Shown here in pieces: positions 54,790 to 63,851 of a stretch of DNA of 64,000 nt. Location: contig CANQGK010000001.1 in the NCBI GenBank assembly GCA_947623175.1, forward strand, positions 143,431-207,430. The letters are read 5' to 3'. Origin of the DNA: an uncultured Clostridia bacterium. GTDB lineage: Bacteria > Bacillota > Clostridia > Oscillospirales > Acutalibacteraceae. Position 1 is the first letter of the stretch; every line of letters starts with the position of its first letter. The translations under genes and the position numbers were made by a program. The notes under the pieces were generated by a model, which saw only the letters and a list, made by a program, of their open reading frames with translations, did not search any database and was not told where the DNA came from.

Positions 54790-56808
54790 TTATTCCGCGA
54801 GCGAATACTTATAAAGCGCGTCGCTCCAATTGTTTTCGATCGTTACCGTGATACCGCTCATAAGCTCGGCGCCCGTTTTTACAAACGATTCATTTTCGCG
54901 CAAGTTTTTAAAGCAATACTTCTTTTCGGGGTCGAGTCCATGCAAAGTAACCGTTTTGGCGCTCTCCTCGCCCGTTCTTCTGAAAAGTTGAATAAAGCCC
55001 TCGTCGGCTTCGTTCAAAAACTGCCAGCCGTTCCAATCGTCCGGATTTTTGCTCCATTTCGTCAAGGGGTAAAAATCGCCCGTAAAGAGCTCGTTCACCT
55101 CGCGCCATGCGTCGACGTATTTCTTTTCATTCGCCGTTAGATTGCCGCTGCCGTCGGTAACGTTATAGGTATAAAGCGGGTACGGCACGATACTCGCCCG
55201 CAGATTATACTCGAGCGGTTTTCCGTCCTCTCTAAAGGTATTGTAGGGAACCTCGCCGAAAAGCGGCAGCCATGTGAACATCGAATGGAAGCGCGCCGTT
55301 TTCATAATCGGTTCGGCAAGGCTGTAATCGGTGTGGTTGCCTATCGAAACCGACCGCTTCATCATCTCGATATCGTTGCGTCTGCCTCCCGAAGCGCAGG
55401 CGTCTATCAGCATATCCGGATGGCGTTTGATAAGCTCATCCCAATAAGCCAAAAATCCGCTTATATATTTGTTTTCCAATACGCCTACCCTGTCCTCTGT
55501 TTCGTTCTGCGCCCAGAAAAGGGACTGCGACATATTGCTGTCCTGGCGGTAAATATCTATGCCGCCGTCGATAATCGTCCTGTCAACCTGCTCTACGATC
55601 CATTTCAAATACTCGGGATTGCTGTAATCGCTTAAGGCGTTATCGTCGTACCATGAGCCCTCGTTTGCCCATCTGTCCTTTGCGGACTCCGCCTTTGTAT
55701 CGGCGTTTAAAAGCCATTTGCTCTGCCCGCTTATAAACGAACCGGTGCCCTTAAGCACGCGCTCGGTTTCGAACCATACCATAAGCTGCATATCTCTGTC
55801 GTGACAGAATTTCGAAAGGGTCGCAAAGCTGGCGTCGGTATACTTTGTAGGATCCGGAACCTGTTCGCCGACCTCTTCCCAGCGGGAAACGCTTTCGTTC
55901 TGCGGATTTTTACGGTACCATGCCGCGTCTATCCAGCAAACGTCCGGGTTTATACCCAAAGCTCTGTAATCGTCGATAGCTTCCATGCTGTTTTTCTCGT
56001 TAGCCAACCAATGAAAAGACGGTAAAATTGCGCTGAAAGGCTTAATATCCTCGCCGTGCGGCTTGCGGAACACGCGATCGAGCATCCATCTTCTCCACAA
56101 ATTTGTGGCGCGCGCCTCATCGTTGCCCTCATACTCCAAAAATACGACGCTCGGCGTGCGTATTTCCTCGTCGGGATTTAATACCGCGTTAAAGTATTCC
56201 TGCTGAGTAGAAAAATGTACGCCCTTTTCGCTGCATTTAAAATCCGTTTTCCAGCCGCCCGACCAGCCGATCGCAATTACTCTGCCGTGGCCGCCGAACT
56301 CTAACTTATAATAAGGCCATGCAAAAGCGCAGGACCGTCCGCCCATCGGTGCAAATGAAAGGTTCATACCCGGCGTCAGATAGGTATCGAAGGGTCTGTA
56401 CAAATTCGAATAATACGGATCGTCGCCCACCTGATGGTGCAAAACGGGGTCCGCTCCCTCAAAAAAGCAGGAAACCGTCTGCAAATCGGTAAGCTTTTTC
56501 GAAACGCTCTTTCCGATATTGCGGCAGTATACCACCCACTCGTAGGTGGCATAGCCTTTGTAATACTGCCCCTCCACCCTGAACTGCAGGCGATATTTCG
56601 GATTCTTTGCGATAAGTGTTTTGTAAAGACATTTATCGTCTTCACTTTCTTTCGTTTCACAAACGAACGGTTCTTTGAAACCGACGTGTTTCTTTTGATC
56701 GTAAGTGAATGAAAAGGGGAAGGCCTCGGGATTTGAAAAAATATCCTTAAAATACCCGACCGCGGCGGTTTCCTCGCTGACCGACGCTCGCGTTTTTCCT
56801 CTCAACAT
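54790..56808 (-). CDS. GH36 alpha-galactosidase-type enzyme
   Basis: 672 aa. N-terminal beta-sandwich, then a barrel with GINPDVCWIDAAWY, DIYRQDSN (nucleophile Asp near 421) and CASGGRRND (acid/base Asp near 472), as in GH36/melibiase enzymes (typical C-SGGGRxD). No signal peptide, so cytosolic: it should release alpha-galactose or alpha-N-acetylgalactosamine from imported oligosaccharides. ATG follows AAAGGAG. Upstream gene (esterase) is 15 bp away, and they share the promoter at 57835-57865. Confidence 0.88.
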   Translation of the reverse strand: MLRGKTRASVSEETAAVGYFKDIFSNPEAFPFSFTYDQKKHVGFKEPFVCETKESEDDKCLYKTLIAKNPKYRLQFRVEGQYYKGYATYEWVVYCRNIGKSVSKKLTDLQTVSCFFEGADPVLHHQVGDDPYYSNLYRPFDTYLTPGMNLSFAPMGGRSCAFAWPYYKLEFGGHGRVIAIGWSGGWKTDFKCSEKGVHFSTQQEYFNAVLNPDEEIRTPSVVFLEYEGNDEARATNLWRRWMLDRVFRKPHGEDIKPFSAILPSFHWLANEKNSMEAIDDYRALGINPDVCWIDAAWYRKNPQNESVSRWEEVGEQVPDPTKYTDASFATLSKFCHDRDMQLMVWFETERVLKGTGSFISGQSKWLLNADTKAESAKDRWANEGSWYDDNALSDYSNPEYLKWIVEQVDRTIIDGGIDIYRQDSNMSQSLFWAQNETEDRVGVLENKYISGFLAYWDELIKRHPDMLIDACASGGRRNDIEMMKRSVSIGNHTDYSLAEPIMKTARFHSMFTWLPLFGEVPYNTFREDGKPLEYNLRASIVPYPLYTYNVTDGSGNLTANEKKYVDAWREVNELFTGDFYPLTKWSKNPDDWNGWQFLNEADEGFIQLFRRTGEESAKTVTLHGLDPEKKYCFKNLRENESFVKTGAELMSGITVTIENNWSDALYKYSLAE

Positions 56809-56823
56809 AAGCTTATGCTCCTT

Positions 56824-57810
56824 TTAAATAAATTTTCTTAAATATTTAAAAATATTGTAAGCGTAAATATAATGCCCCGTGCCGTTTGGATGCCAATTAT
56901 CGTGATAGAGCAATTTCATCCGTTTTTCGGAAGGTGCGGCGGACAGTAAATCGTTCATAATACCGTAGGTATCGCAAACGGGCACTCCGAAATGCTCCGC
57001 CGCGGCTTTTAATTTTTCTATATACTCCCTGTAATCCTCTTTGCCCTCGCCGAGCACCGTATCGCCCGCTATCGGAAAGGGCGTATGTACCAATATTTTG
57101 TCAGTAAGGCTCCCGAGCTTTTCGAAAGCGGCACTAAGCTTATTTCCGTAGCTTGAAACCGGCTCCGTAAGCAGCCAATCGTTTATCGTACAGCCCTCGA
57201 AAATAACGGCGAAGGGGTCAAGCGATTTTATATAAGAATCGAAAAAGAAGTCGATATAACGCTTTATATTGCATGAGCCCACACCCGCGTTTACCACGGC
57301 GTACTCTCCGGAGTAAAGCTCTATGCGGTGAATGATAACTTGCTCGCTTTGAGTGACGATTTCCAAATTCGTTTCTTCGTTTTCACATAAGAAGGTTTTG
57401 CATATAACCGAGCTGTTTGTCAGCTCGTTCGGCGCGATTTTGGGAATTGTTACGCATGCCTCATGCGTGCCGATTTTTACAAGCGCTTTTGTATCATCCG
57501 TATCTTTTACGAAAAAAATGCGCAAAAGCGAATATTTTTCCGAAATGCTTAATTTCCCCGTAACAATGCCGAAATCGTCCGCAGCGCTTTGGCAGAGCGA
57601 TTTTAATTCCTCGCCGCAATACTCCCTTGCGGCAGAGCCTGTATACAGGTTAACGGCGTTTCGCAATAAATTCACATACGAGGGATATCCCCAAGGTATC
57701 ATACGTAAATCGCCGCCCGTAACGGCAGGCTTAAAGCCGTACTCCGCGCCGACTCCCTCGCCCCATGTATGCGAATCGCCCATGCATGCAATCACTTTTA
57801 TTTTGCTCAT
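56824..57810 (-). CDS. SGNH/GDSL-type esterase
   Basis: 328 aa. GDSHTWGEG at 11-19 (catalytic Ser13), an inner GCTINDW block (Asn of the SGNH set) and DNWHPNGTGH near the end (Asp-His). Carbohydrate esterases of this type remove acetyl or other acyl groups from sugars. No signal peptide, so intracellular deacylation before GH36 is plausible. ATG 57810 with a GAAAGG site, somewhat far (about 15 bp). Confidence 0.82.
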   Translation of the reverse strand: MSKIKVIACMGDSHTWGEGVGAEYGFKPAVTGGDLRMIPWGYPSYVNLLRNAVNLYTGSAAREYCGEELKSLCQSAADDFGIVTGKLSISEKYSLLRIFFVKDTDDTKALVKIGTHEACVTIPKIAPNELTNSSVICKTFLCENEETNLEIVTQSEQVIIHRIELYSGEYAVVNAGVGSCNIKRYIDFFFDSYIKSLDPFAVIFEGCTINDWLLTEPVSSYGNKLSAAFEKLGSLTDKILVHTPFPIAGDTVLGEGKEDYREYIEKLKAAAEHFGVPVCDTYGIMNDLLSAAPSEKRMKLLYHDNWHPNGTGHYIYAYNIFKYLRKFI

Positions 57811-57834
57811 AACATTAAAATCTGCCTTTCTTTC

Positions 57835-57865
57835 ATTATATTATCATTTTTCATTGTTATTTCAA
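57835..57865 (-). promoter_or_regulatory. Promoter of the esterase-GH36 operon
   Basis: On the minus strand TTGAAA (57865-57860) with TATAAT (57840-57835, spacer 19) or TAATAT (57843-57838, spacer 16). Confidence 0.55.
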
Positions 57866-57867
57866 CC

Positions 57868-57897
57868 CCCATTTTTAATAAAAATAGGTGCGATTTT
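57868..57897. promoter_or_regulatory. AraC operator-like repeat (esterase-GH36 promoter)
   Basis: CCCATTTT (57868) and GGTGCGATTTT (57887), aligned base for base with the operator at 53574-53603 and at the same distance from the -35. The T/A tract between them is also kept. Confidence 0.6.
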
Positions 57898-57914
57898 AAT
57901 AATTGACCGAATAT

Positions 57915-58976
57915 TTACGGCATTTTGTAAATTTTGTTTTGCTTTGAAAACTGCGTCGGCGTAAGCCCCGTTTTTTGCTTGAAGACTCTGCAAAAATGAT
58001 AGGGATTAGAAAATCCGCATTCCTCCGAAACGGCATTGATTTTAAGTATACCGTCGCAAAGGAGCTGTTTTGCTTTGTTTAGTCAATGCAATCAGATTAC
58101 AATGCGTTTTGCGTGGAACGACGTCCGCGCCCGCTTTGTCGCACGGTCTTACCATACGACAGTATGCTCGCAACCGTGCTTCGCGCGGAACACGAACGGC
58201 GTTCTCATGCAAAATCTTCGACCCGAGTCGGAGCGGATTTTTTCGTCCGGCAAGGAAGAGGACGCGGGAATACTGTCGTATTTCAAGGACGATGACACAG
58301 GCGGCGGAGAAATCCGTCCGCCTCGGGCGCATTGTAATCTGATTGCATTGACTATCCGCGTATCGATAATAAACTGCCGCGGGGTGATCCCCTGCTTTTT
58401 TATAAAAAGCTTCCGAAAATATATCTCGCTTATATTGCATTTGTCCGCCAACAGCTTATTGTTGATTTCGGGCGACGCGTAATGCTTTTCAAGATACAGC
58501 ATTGCCGGGAAAAGTATATCGGCGTCACAGCGGTCAAAAGAATACAAGCGGTGAATTATGTCGTAAAAAATGCTTATGATTTTCGTCCGGTTGCCCTTAA
58601 ACAAAAGTAAATTTTTTATTTGCTCGTAAGCCTTAAAATAAAAATCAAGGTCATTTATCGGCAGTACGGTAAACGTATCGCAAAGCATATCGAGGCAATC
58701 AAAATTTATAACCGGAAAAATCCCCCTTTTATCGCCGCGTATCGCGTAGCTTTGCCCTTTGGGTAAAATTATCGCCTGCCGGTTGTCAGAGACAAATTCT
58801 TTGCCGTTATGGGTGTAGGTGATCTGCCCGTCCTTGCAAAAGGACAGTCCGTAATATTTTCGGTTGTGAATTTCCTCCACCCTGCCCTTCGGAGAAAATA
58901 CGGTCATAACGCCCGTAACCTCGGTTACGACAAGCTCGTCGAGCTTTTTCGTAAAAACACCCCCTTTACAAAACAT
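57915..58976 (-). pseudogene. AraC-family regulator split by a MITE-like insertion
   Basis: Outside the insertion the frame encodes a second AraC-type regulator: N-terminal sensor part, then PEINNKLLADKCNISEIYFRK (first helix-turn-helix), QGITPRQFIIDTRI, and after the element NKAKQLLCDG, INAVSEECGFSNPYHF (second helix-turn-helix) and KTGLTPTQF. Removing 58082-58352 and one TA (273 bp) joins ..DTRI directly to NKAK.. in frame and gives a full 262-aa protein. As it stands the product lacks the second DNA-binding helix and ends in element-encoded residues, so it should be inactive. Start is uncertain: TATAAT lies directly before ATG 58976, and ATG at codon 25 or so is an alternative. Confidence 0.85.
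58082..58352. mobile_element. MITE-like non-autonomous element, 271 bp
   Basis: Perfect 25-bp terminal inverted repeats starting GTCAATGCAATCAGATTACA, flanked on both sides by TA (58080-58081, 58353-58354), the pattern of a TA target duplication as in IS630/Tc1-type elements. No transposase fits inside; several random ORFs on both strands are artefacts of its GC-rich core. Similar ends occur at 13405 and 19594. Confidence 0.85.
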
Positions 58977-59113
58977 TATACTGTTTTTATTAAAATTTTC
59001 AAGAAAATACGCAAAAATAATATCAAAAACGTCAATATTATACCGTTTTAAACATTGTAAAATCGCGGAAAATTTTTTACAATTTTATAAAATAGCAAGA
59101 AAGGACTGTTTTT

Positions 59114-59245
59114 ATGAATTTCAGCGGAAAAACCGCCGTATTAATGATCGACGTATGCGTTCACGAGCATGACGACTTTGCGACTTCGGTACAGCCGCTT
59201 TTGAAGAACATAAAGGCAATTCGTGATAATTTACATGGAGGTTGA
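59114..59245 (+). pseudogene. Isochorismatase-like N-terminal remnant
   Basis: A 43-aa frame (ATG 59114; not in the track): KTAVLMIDVCVHEHDDFAT, then LLKNIKAIRDNL. This is the first strand and helix of isochorismatase/cysteine hydrolases (TALxVIDxQ..). The stop comes just before the next gene, so it is truncated. Confidence 0.5.
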
Positions 59246-59249
59246 TTTT

Positions 59250-59873
59250 ATGGAGATAATCCCCGTTAAATACGCAGAGTCGCTGCTGCCCGAAAGCATG
59301 ATATTCGAAAACGGCGACCAAAATAAGCTTCGCCCCATCGTTTTTAAAATTTATCTTATAAAATCCGAAAACCGCAATATTTTAGTCGACGCCGGCTGTG
59401 AAACCATGCCGGGATTTGATATGAAAAATTTTTCGGGTCCTATAAAGGCTTTGGAAAAAATAAAGGTCCTTCCCGACGATATTACCGACGTAATATTAAC
59501 CCACGCGCACCACGACCATGCCGCTTGCGCCGGATATTTTAAAAACGCGGTAATACATATCGAAAAGGACGAATACCGAGACGCCGCAAAATATATACCC
59601 GCTGATTTCAAAGTAAACGTTTTTTGCGATGAATTTACCTTATGCGAAAACCTGCGGATCATAAAAATCGGCGGGCACTCAAAGGGTTCGTGCGTTGCGG
59701 AAATCAAAAAGGACGGCGCCGTATTTATAATCGCGGGCGACGAATGTTATTTGCGGGAATGCCTCGACAAAAAAATTCCCACGGGTTGTTCGTTTTGTCC
59801 GGAAAAAAGCAAAGAATTTATCGAAAAATACGGTTCCGGTTCATATAACGTTTTATTGTGTCATGACGAATAA
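59250..59873 (+). CDS. MBL-fold metallo-hydrolase (lactonase-like)
   Basis: Start at ATG 59250, behind GGAGGTTGA, rather than the track's 59223; 207 aa. THAHHDH (His85, His87, Asp89, His90) binds two metals, with IGGHSKGS (His) and IAGDECY (Asp) further on. Length and order suit the small AHL-lactonase/glyoxalase II-like branch. Substrate unknown. The upstream frame is a remnant and the downstream gene is a broken oxidoreductase, so this may be the only intact gene of a decayed operon. Confidence 0.82.
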   Translation: MEIIPVKYAESLLPESMIFENGDQNKLRPIVFKIYLIKSENRNILVDAGCETMPGFDMKNFSGPIKALEKIKVLPDDITDVILTHAHHDHAACAGYFKNAVIHIEKDEYRDAAKYIPADFKVNVFCDEFTLCENLRIIKIGGHSKGSCVAEIKKDGAVFIIAGDECYLRECLDKKIPTGCSFCPEKSKEFIEKYGSGSYNVLLCHDE

Positions 59874-59887
59874 AAAAGCTAAAACTT

Positions 59888-60200
59888 ATGAAAGCCATTC
59901 TTGTAAACGACGATAAATCCCTCAGATGGGGCGACGTACCGAATCCGACCGTCGGCGCGGAGGACTGTCTTGTAAAAATCGAAGCCGTCACGCTGAACCG
60001 TGCGGATTTAATGCAAAGAGAGGGCGACTATCCTCCCCCGCCCGGCTGCCCCGAATGGATATGGCTCAAAATCGCCGGCACCGTCGCGTAAGTGGGAAGT
60101 GAAGCCAACTATATACAAGGTACTCCCCATAATCGAAGCCCAAGCGGCGCAAGATATCCTCTACCGCGACGTATTCGCCGTAAATGTATTGCTCCGTACA
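59888..60200 (+). pseudogene. Quinone oxidoreductase (MDR) with internal deletion
   Basis: MKAILVNDDKSLRWGDVPNP ... REGDYPPPPGCPEW is the N-terminus of a zinc-free MDR quinone oxidoreductase. It breaks at GTVA with a TAA where VGSEA would follow. A few bases later, in another frame, TIYKVLPIIEAQAAQDILYR matches the C-terminal end of the same family. About 200 codons in between are missing, so it is dead. Confidence 0.7.
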
Positions 60201-60209
60201 AACAGAAAA

Positions 60210-60249
60210 CCCGCCGTCTTAGATTGCTTTCTAAGGCGGCGGGTTTTTT
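60210..60249 (+). terminator. Strong intrinsic terminator
   Basis: A 14-bp stem (CCCGCCGTCTTAGA with TCTAAGGCGGCGGG, one G-U) and 6-nt loop, then TTTTTT. It probably ended the original MDR operon. Confidence 0.9.
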
Positions 60250-60318
60250 ATCCACATATTTGTCAAAACAAAATCTTCCTTGTAAAATGGATTATCAAAA
60301 TACAAAGAGGCTATCTCT

Positions 60319-60447
60319 ATGGAAAAATTAAACTTTGAACAAATAGGCTGGAAGTCCGAACGGCGGGGTGATTATCTTCTTCCCTCTCTAAAGCACTGTA
60401 TCATTATAATCTATTCAATAAGCTATTTTGAACACAACGGTCGTTGA
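60319..60447 (+). CDS. Short ORF, possible TnpV-like fragment
   Basis: 42 aa (MEKLNFEQIGWKSERRGDYLLPSL..). The GDYLLPSL end resembles the start of transposon-associated TnpV proteins, but the rest does not, and it runs into the 3' end of the next minus-strand gene. No convincing ribosome site. Weak call. Confidence 0.25.
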   Translation: MEKLNFEQIGWKSERRGDYLLPSLKHCIIIIYSISYFEHNGR

Positions 60448-61929
60448 TCCGTCGCATTCCGGGCAAACATAGAAACGGGTTTGTTCATCACCTACAGTTA
60501 TTATTGACATTGTTCCTACTGCATGGCAGTGCGAACATACAGGATAATAACTTACAAGAAGCCTTTTCCCGCCTCCGCTTACGGTTGCATCATATATTTC
60601 GCAATTTTGGATTTTCAGTTGAGGGAGCGGCGTATACGTATACCACGAGTTTGCATCAACGTCAGACTTTTTGCTCGGTTTCTTTTCGCCGCAGAGTATA
60701 CATGTTCCGTTTGAGTATTTATGCTGCCCTTCAATCTTTGATATTTCTTCGTATCCGCACTTCTCGCAGATCCTCTTTCTGCTGCCCGGCTCCTGACAAG
60801 ATACCGCTACTTTCAGTGTTACATATTCACCGAACTTGTGTTTGAAGCACGGAACCGAATCACTCAAGTTATATACCGTTTGCGTATTGTCATAATTATT
60901 TGTGATCAACGAAACGGCATTGCCATCCTTGTCGTAGGAGACTCCGTCGAATCGGCTTGTACTTCGCAGTGTTCCGAACCCGAACCAGTCAGCGTCGGCA
61001 GATATGGAACGCTTGTCTTTATCGGTATAATCTTCGGTAACATAATGATATTTACCGTCTGTGTCAAAAACATAGGCTCGATCGTAGGCATCCGTGTCTT
61101 CGGTTACGAAAATTTTTCCGGCTAAATCCTTTGTCAACTTTAAACTCATTTTATCTATGCGCTTAGCGGTCACAATCGGAGACACAACGCTTAACGCGCC
61201 AAACAAAACAAATACTGCCGCCGTTACGGAAAGGCAACGCAAAAACTGCTTCTTTGTAAGCGGATGATTTGTCAGCTTTTCGGGCTTTTTATAAAGAATT
61301 GTCGAAGCGACGCCCGCGAGCAGCGCACAGACGGCAAAAACGGGCAGAACGGACATATCCATAATGGTCGCCATAAAAAATTCCGGAACAAATGTGATCA
61401 ACGAAATCTGCACTTTTTTGGTTTTTAAGGTTCTTTTCACACTGCCCATCAGCAGATCAAGCATCAGAATCGCAAAGGCGATGATGAAATAAATTTCGAG
61501 CATCAGAAAGCCGTACAAGGCAGAAGACGCTCCGTCTGCAATAAACGCCGTTAAACTGTATAACGCGATGAAGAGCGGCAAGCAAAGAATTTCCTTCTTT
61601 CGGAAGCCCGAATCGGCAGCAGCCGTATTTGCTTTTTTCTTGAGCAGCATACTTTTGATCAATGTAAAAATGTAACCTATTCCGCAAATAGCAATGAGAA
61701 TGATGGATAGCAGAAAAATCACAGAACCGACGCCGGAACTTTCCATACGAAGATCGGTCAGAAGAAACGGGAGCGCTAAAAAGAAAAGCAATGCCGTCAA
61801 AAATATTTTTTTGAATTTGACCGATTTTGCTAACTGTTTTTCTTGCGTGTTGTCATTCAAGGGATCTGTGACAGATGACATTGCCTGTTCTGAATCGGCA
61901 ATAATTTGATTATTTTGTCCGTTGTCCAT
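60415..61929 (-). CDS. Multi-pass membrane protein with zinc ribbons
   Basis: 504 aa. About 45 polar residues, then six or so membrane helices to about 245, then a soluble region with Cys pairs: CQEPGSRKRICEKCGYEE, GTCILCGEKK, CSHCHAVG and CPECDGST. The first two resemble the 'H-x-Y-x-x-G-x-C-x-x-C-G' ribbons in other Firmicutes surface or accessory proteins. No enzyme motif. Neighbours to the left in transcription are a lipoprotein and a small membrane protein with which it forms a three-gene leftward unit. Confidence 0.65.
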   Translation of the reverse strand: MDNGQNNQIIADSEQAMSSVTDPLNDNTQEKQLAKSVKFKKIFLTALLFFLALPFLLTDLRMESSGVGSVIFLLSIILIAICGIGYIFTLIKSMLLKKKANTAAADSGFRKKEILCLPLFIALYSLTAFIADGASSALYGFLMLEIYFIIAFAILMLDLLMGSVKRTLKTKKVQISLITFVPEFFMATIMDMSVLPVFAVCALLAGVASTILYKKPEKLTNHPLTKKQFLRCLSVTAAVFVLFGALSVVSPIVTAKRIDKMSLKLTKDLAGKIFVTEDTDAYDRAYVFDTDGKYHYVTEDYTDKDKRSISADADWFGFGTLRSTSRFDGVSYDKDGNAVSLITNNYDNTQTVYNLSDSVPCFKHKFGEYVTLKVAVSCQEPGSRKRICEKCGYEEISKIEGQHKYSNGTCILCGEKKPSKKSDVDANSWYTYTPLPQLKIQNCEIYDATVSGGGKRLLVSYYPVCSHCHAVGTMSIITVGDEQTRFYVCPECDGSTTVVFKIAY

Positions 61930-61961
61930 TTTGATATCCTCCTATTGTTTTCTATCCTTTA

Positions 61962-63107
61962 TTATTTTCGCTGTCCGCAAACGCTGCACCGGTATCCGGT
62001 AGTAACCGTTTCGTCATAAGCTTTTTTATCAACGATCCATTTTTTCTCGTAATCTGCGGGAATGCGGCCGTGCGTATAATCATTGCGGAGAAAGCTCGTA
62101 TCGGAATGCGCACTGTCGAAATGAGAATAATATGAATTTAAAGAATAAAACGTTTCTCCGCAAACGGGGCATTTATACCATTGACTTTCCTCTTTTATCA
62201 TCACGGATTCATAATGTCCGACTTCATCGTGATGTACCTTTTCGGTAACGGCTACCCAATTATGCCCGTTGGCGCAGGGATTGTTGGTTTGAGCATAATT
62301 GTTAGAGCCGCCTGCCGAGCTGTTTGTCGAGCTGCTTGTTGAACTGCTTGTTGAATTTTTTGTTGAATTGCTTGATGAGGTGTCCGTTGAATTGCCTGTC
62401 GAAGCGGGATCTTCGTATTTTTTAATGTAGGACAAATTCTGTAGAATATCGCTGTCCTCATAACCGCTGCATTGAATACAGACGTATGCGCCGTCCTTTT
62501 CCCGCCACAAGTCCCATGTGCGATATTTTTCGGTAAGGCCGTTCTGTTGATTTTGACCGCTGACTGTGCTTTTGCACAGGATATAATCTTGATCTGCCAA
62601 TATGTACTCTGCATCCCAAACAATATCGGCATTCGTTTTTTCGATGCTTTTTTTGTTTTTCTCGACATATCCTTCCAGCGTTTCAACACTGCTTTTGAAG
62701 GTGCTGGTAATTACAAGCGAATTGTGGTCTTTTGTGCCGTCTTTTCCGTCGTCTTCCCAAGCGGCTATCTCTATATAATAAAGTTCTTCGATGCTTCCGT
62801 TTTTATAAGCAGGTATCGCCGTATCATTAAATTTTTTTCTGTCATCCTCACCTATTGTTGTCCAACCGTTCGGAAGCTGAAAATTCAATCCCAACCATTT
62901 GCTGCGAAATATTTTGCCGTCAAAAGTGCCGAGGGCGTAGTTTTCGGGTATGTCAGGCTTCGCTGTCTCGTCGGAGGACAAATTTTCGGATGTATTGGCG
63001 GACGTGCCGTTTTGATCCGGCGTATCGACGATGAGGTCATTTCCACCACAGGCCGAAAAAGAAATCAGAAATATTCCCGCAAGAATGCACAACCAAATTT
63101 TTTTCAT
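61962..63107 (-). CDS. Lipoprotein with Ser/Thr linker and C2H2-like finger
   Basis: 381 aa. Lipobox SFSACGG (Cys near 20), a beta-rich first domain (KWLGLNFQLPNGWTTIG), a low-complexity linker (STKNSTSSSTSSSTNSS) and a C-terminal zinc-ribbon-like part (GHNWVAVTEK, CPVCGETFYSLNSYYSHFDS, CSVCGQRK). CPVCG...H-x4-H has the spacing of a C2H2 finger, odd for an exported protein. Function unknown; related ribbons occur in the neighbour at 60415. Confidence 0.65.
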   Translation of the reverse strand: MKKIWLCILAGIFLISFSACGGNDLIVDTPDQNGTSANTSENLSSDETAKPDIPENYALGTFDGKIFRSKWLGLNFQLPNGWTTIGEDDRKKFNDTAIPAYKNGSIEELYYIEIAAWEDDGKDGTKDHNSLVITSTFKSSVETLEGYVEKNKKSIEKTNADIVWDAEYILADQDYILCKSTVSGQNQQNGLTEKYRTWDLWREKDGAYVCIQCSGYEDSDILQNLSYIKKYEDPASTGNSTDTSSSNSTKNSTSSSTSSSTNSSAGGSNNYAQTNNPCANGHNWVAVTEKVHHDEVGHYESVMIKEESQWYKCPVCGETFYSLNSYYSHFDSAHSDTSFLRNDYTHGRIPADYEKKWIVDKKAYDETVTTGYRCSVCGQRK

Positions 63108-63133
63108 GTTAAAATGCTCCTTATTTATGTATT

Positions 63134-63529
63134 TTATATCCCAAACAGCGCTTTCAACTCGGCAAGATGACTTTTATAATCATAACCGGCGCCCATCATT
63201 TTGGTGCTGCTGCTGACATATCCGCCGTTGCAATAGACACAATAGGAGCCGACTGCCGATGAAGAATCTTCAAAATAAAATTCAACTGCAATCAGCCGCA
63301 CATCGCCGTCTTTATAAACGGTTTCCGACTTGAACCTATCGCACGTGATCCCGGAAGTAGTGTAAACTTGTTGGTTTACATACTTCTCCGCCGCTTTGGT
63401 CGATTTGTTCCCAAAAAGATCTCCCGAAATAATTTTCGGAAAAACCAGTATGGCAAGAAGCACAATAATGAGGGAACCGATTCCCCCGCCCAAAATCGGT
63501 TTTACTTTTTGCTGTGATTGATTTTCCAT
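63134..63529 (-). CDS. Small one-TM membrane protein
   Basis: 131 aa. One helix (GSLIIVLLAILVFPKIIS) after a short polar start, then an outward domain with a tail like YDYKSHLAELKALF. GGGGGA ribosome site before ATG. First gene of the leftward unit; the dif-like palindrome at 63569 lies 40 bp upstream. No family recognised. Confidence 0.6.
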   Translation of the reverse strand: MENQSQQKVKPILGGGIGSLIIVLLAILVFPKIISGDLFGNKSTKAAEKYVNQQVYTTSGITCDRFKSETVYKDGDVRLIAVEFYFEDSSSAVGSYCVYCNGGYVSSSTKMMGAGYDYKSHLAELKALFGI

Positions 63530-63568
63530 TGTAATCCCCCCTTTTTAACTAAAAATCATTTTGACATC

Positions 63569-63598
63569 TTTGCAACATAATCCGTATTATGTTGCAAA
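63569..63598. repeat. Dif-like palindrome, copy 1
   Basis: TTTGCAACATAAT-CCGT-ATTATGTTGCAAA, perfect 13-bp arms. The core CATAA-N6-TTATG matches the layout of XerC/XerD dif sites. Inverted with respect to copy 2. Confidence 0.7.
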
Positions 63599-63781
63599 CG
63601 GAAGTCGAGAAAAGCGGTTGTTGACAATTTAAAAGGAGCTTTGCACCCGAAATTCAGTAAAACGGGCGTAAAATTGGCGCACTTAAACAAGCCTTCGAGG
63701 TTTCAAAAATTTTGAAAATGGGGGAGGCTTGGTTAAACATACCTATATGCGCCGATTTGGCGATTTTTGTGATATTATGTA

Positions 63782-63810
63782 TTGCTTTTTTCAGTTTGCT
63801 GTGATATAAT
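63782..63810 (+). promoter_or_regulatory. Strong promoter without a coding gene downstream
   Basis: TTGCTT, 17 bp, TATAAT with an extended -10 (TGATATAAT). The only thing downstream before the terminator at 63881 is about 65 bp containing palindrome copy 2. Confidence 0.65.
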
Positions 63811-63851
63811 CAACAGGTAAATTCAGTTTGTGTTGCGAAAAATGCAAACAT

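Noticed and set aside
58036-58482. Overlapping ORFs on both strands in the MITE region
   Set aside because: They arise from the GC-rich element core and cross its ends; none resembles a transposase.
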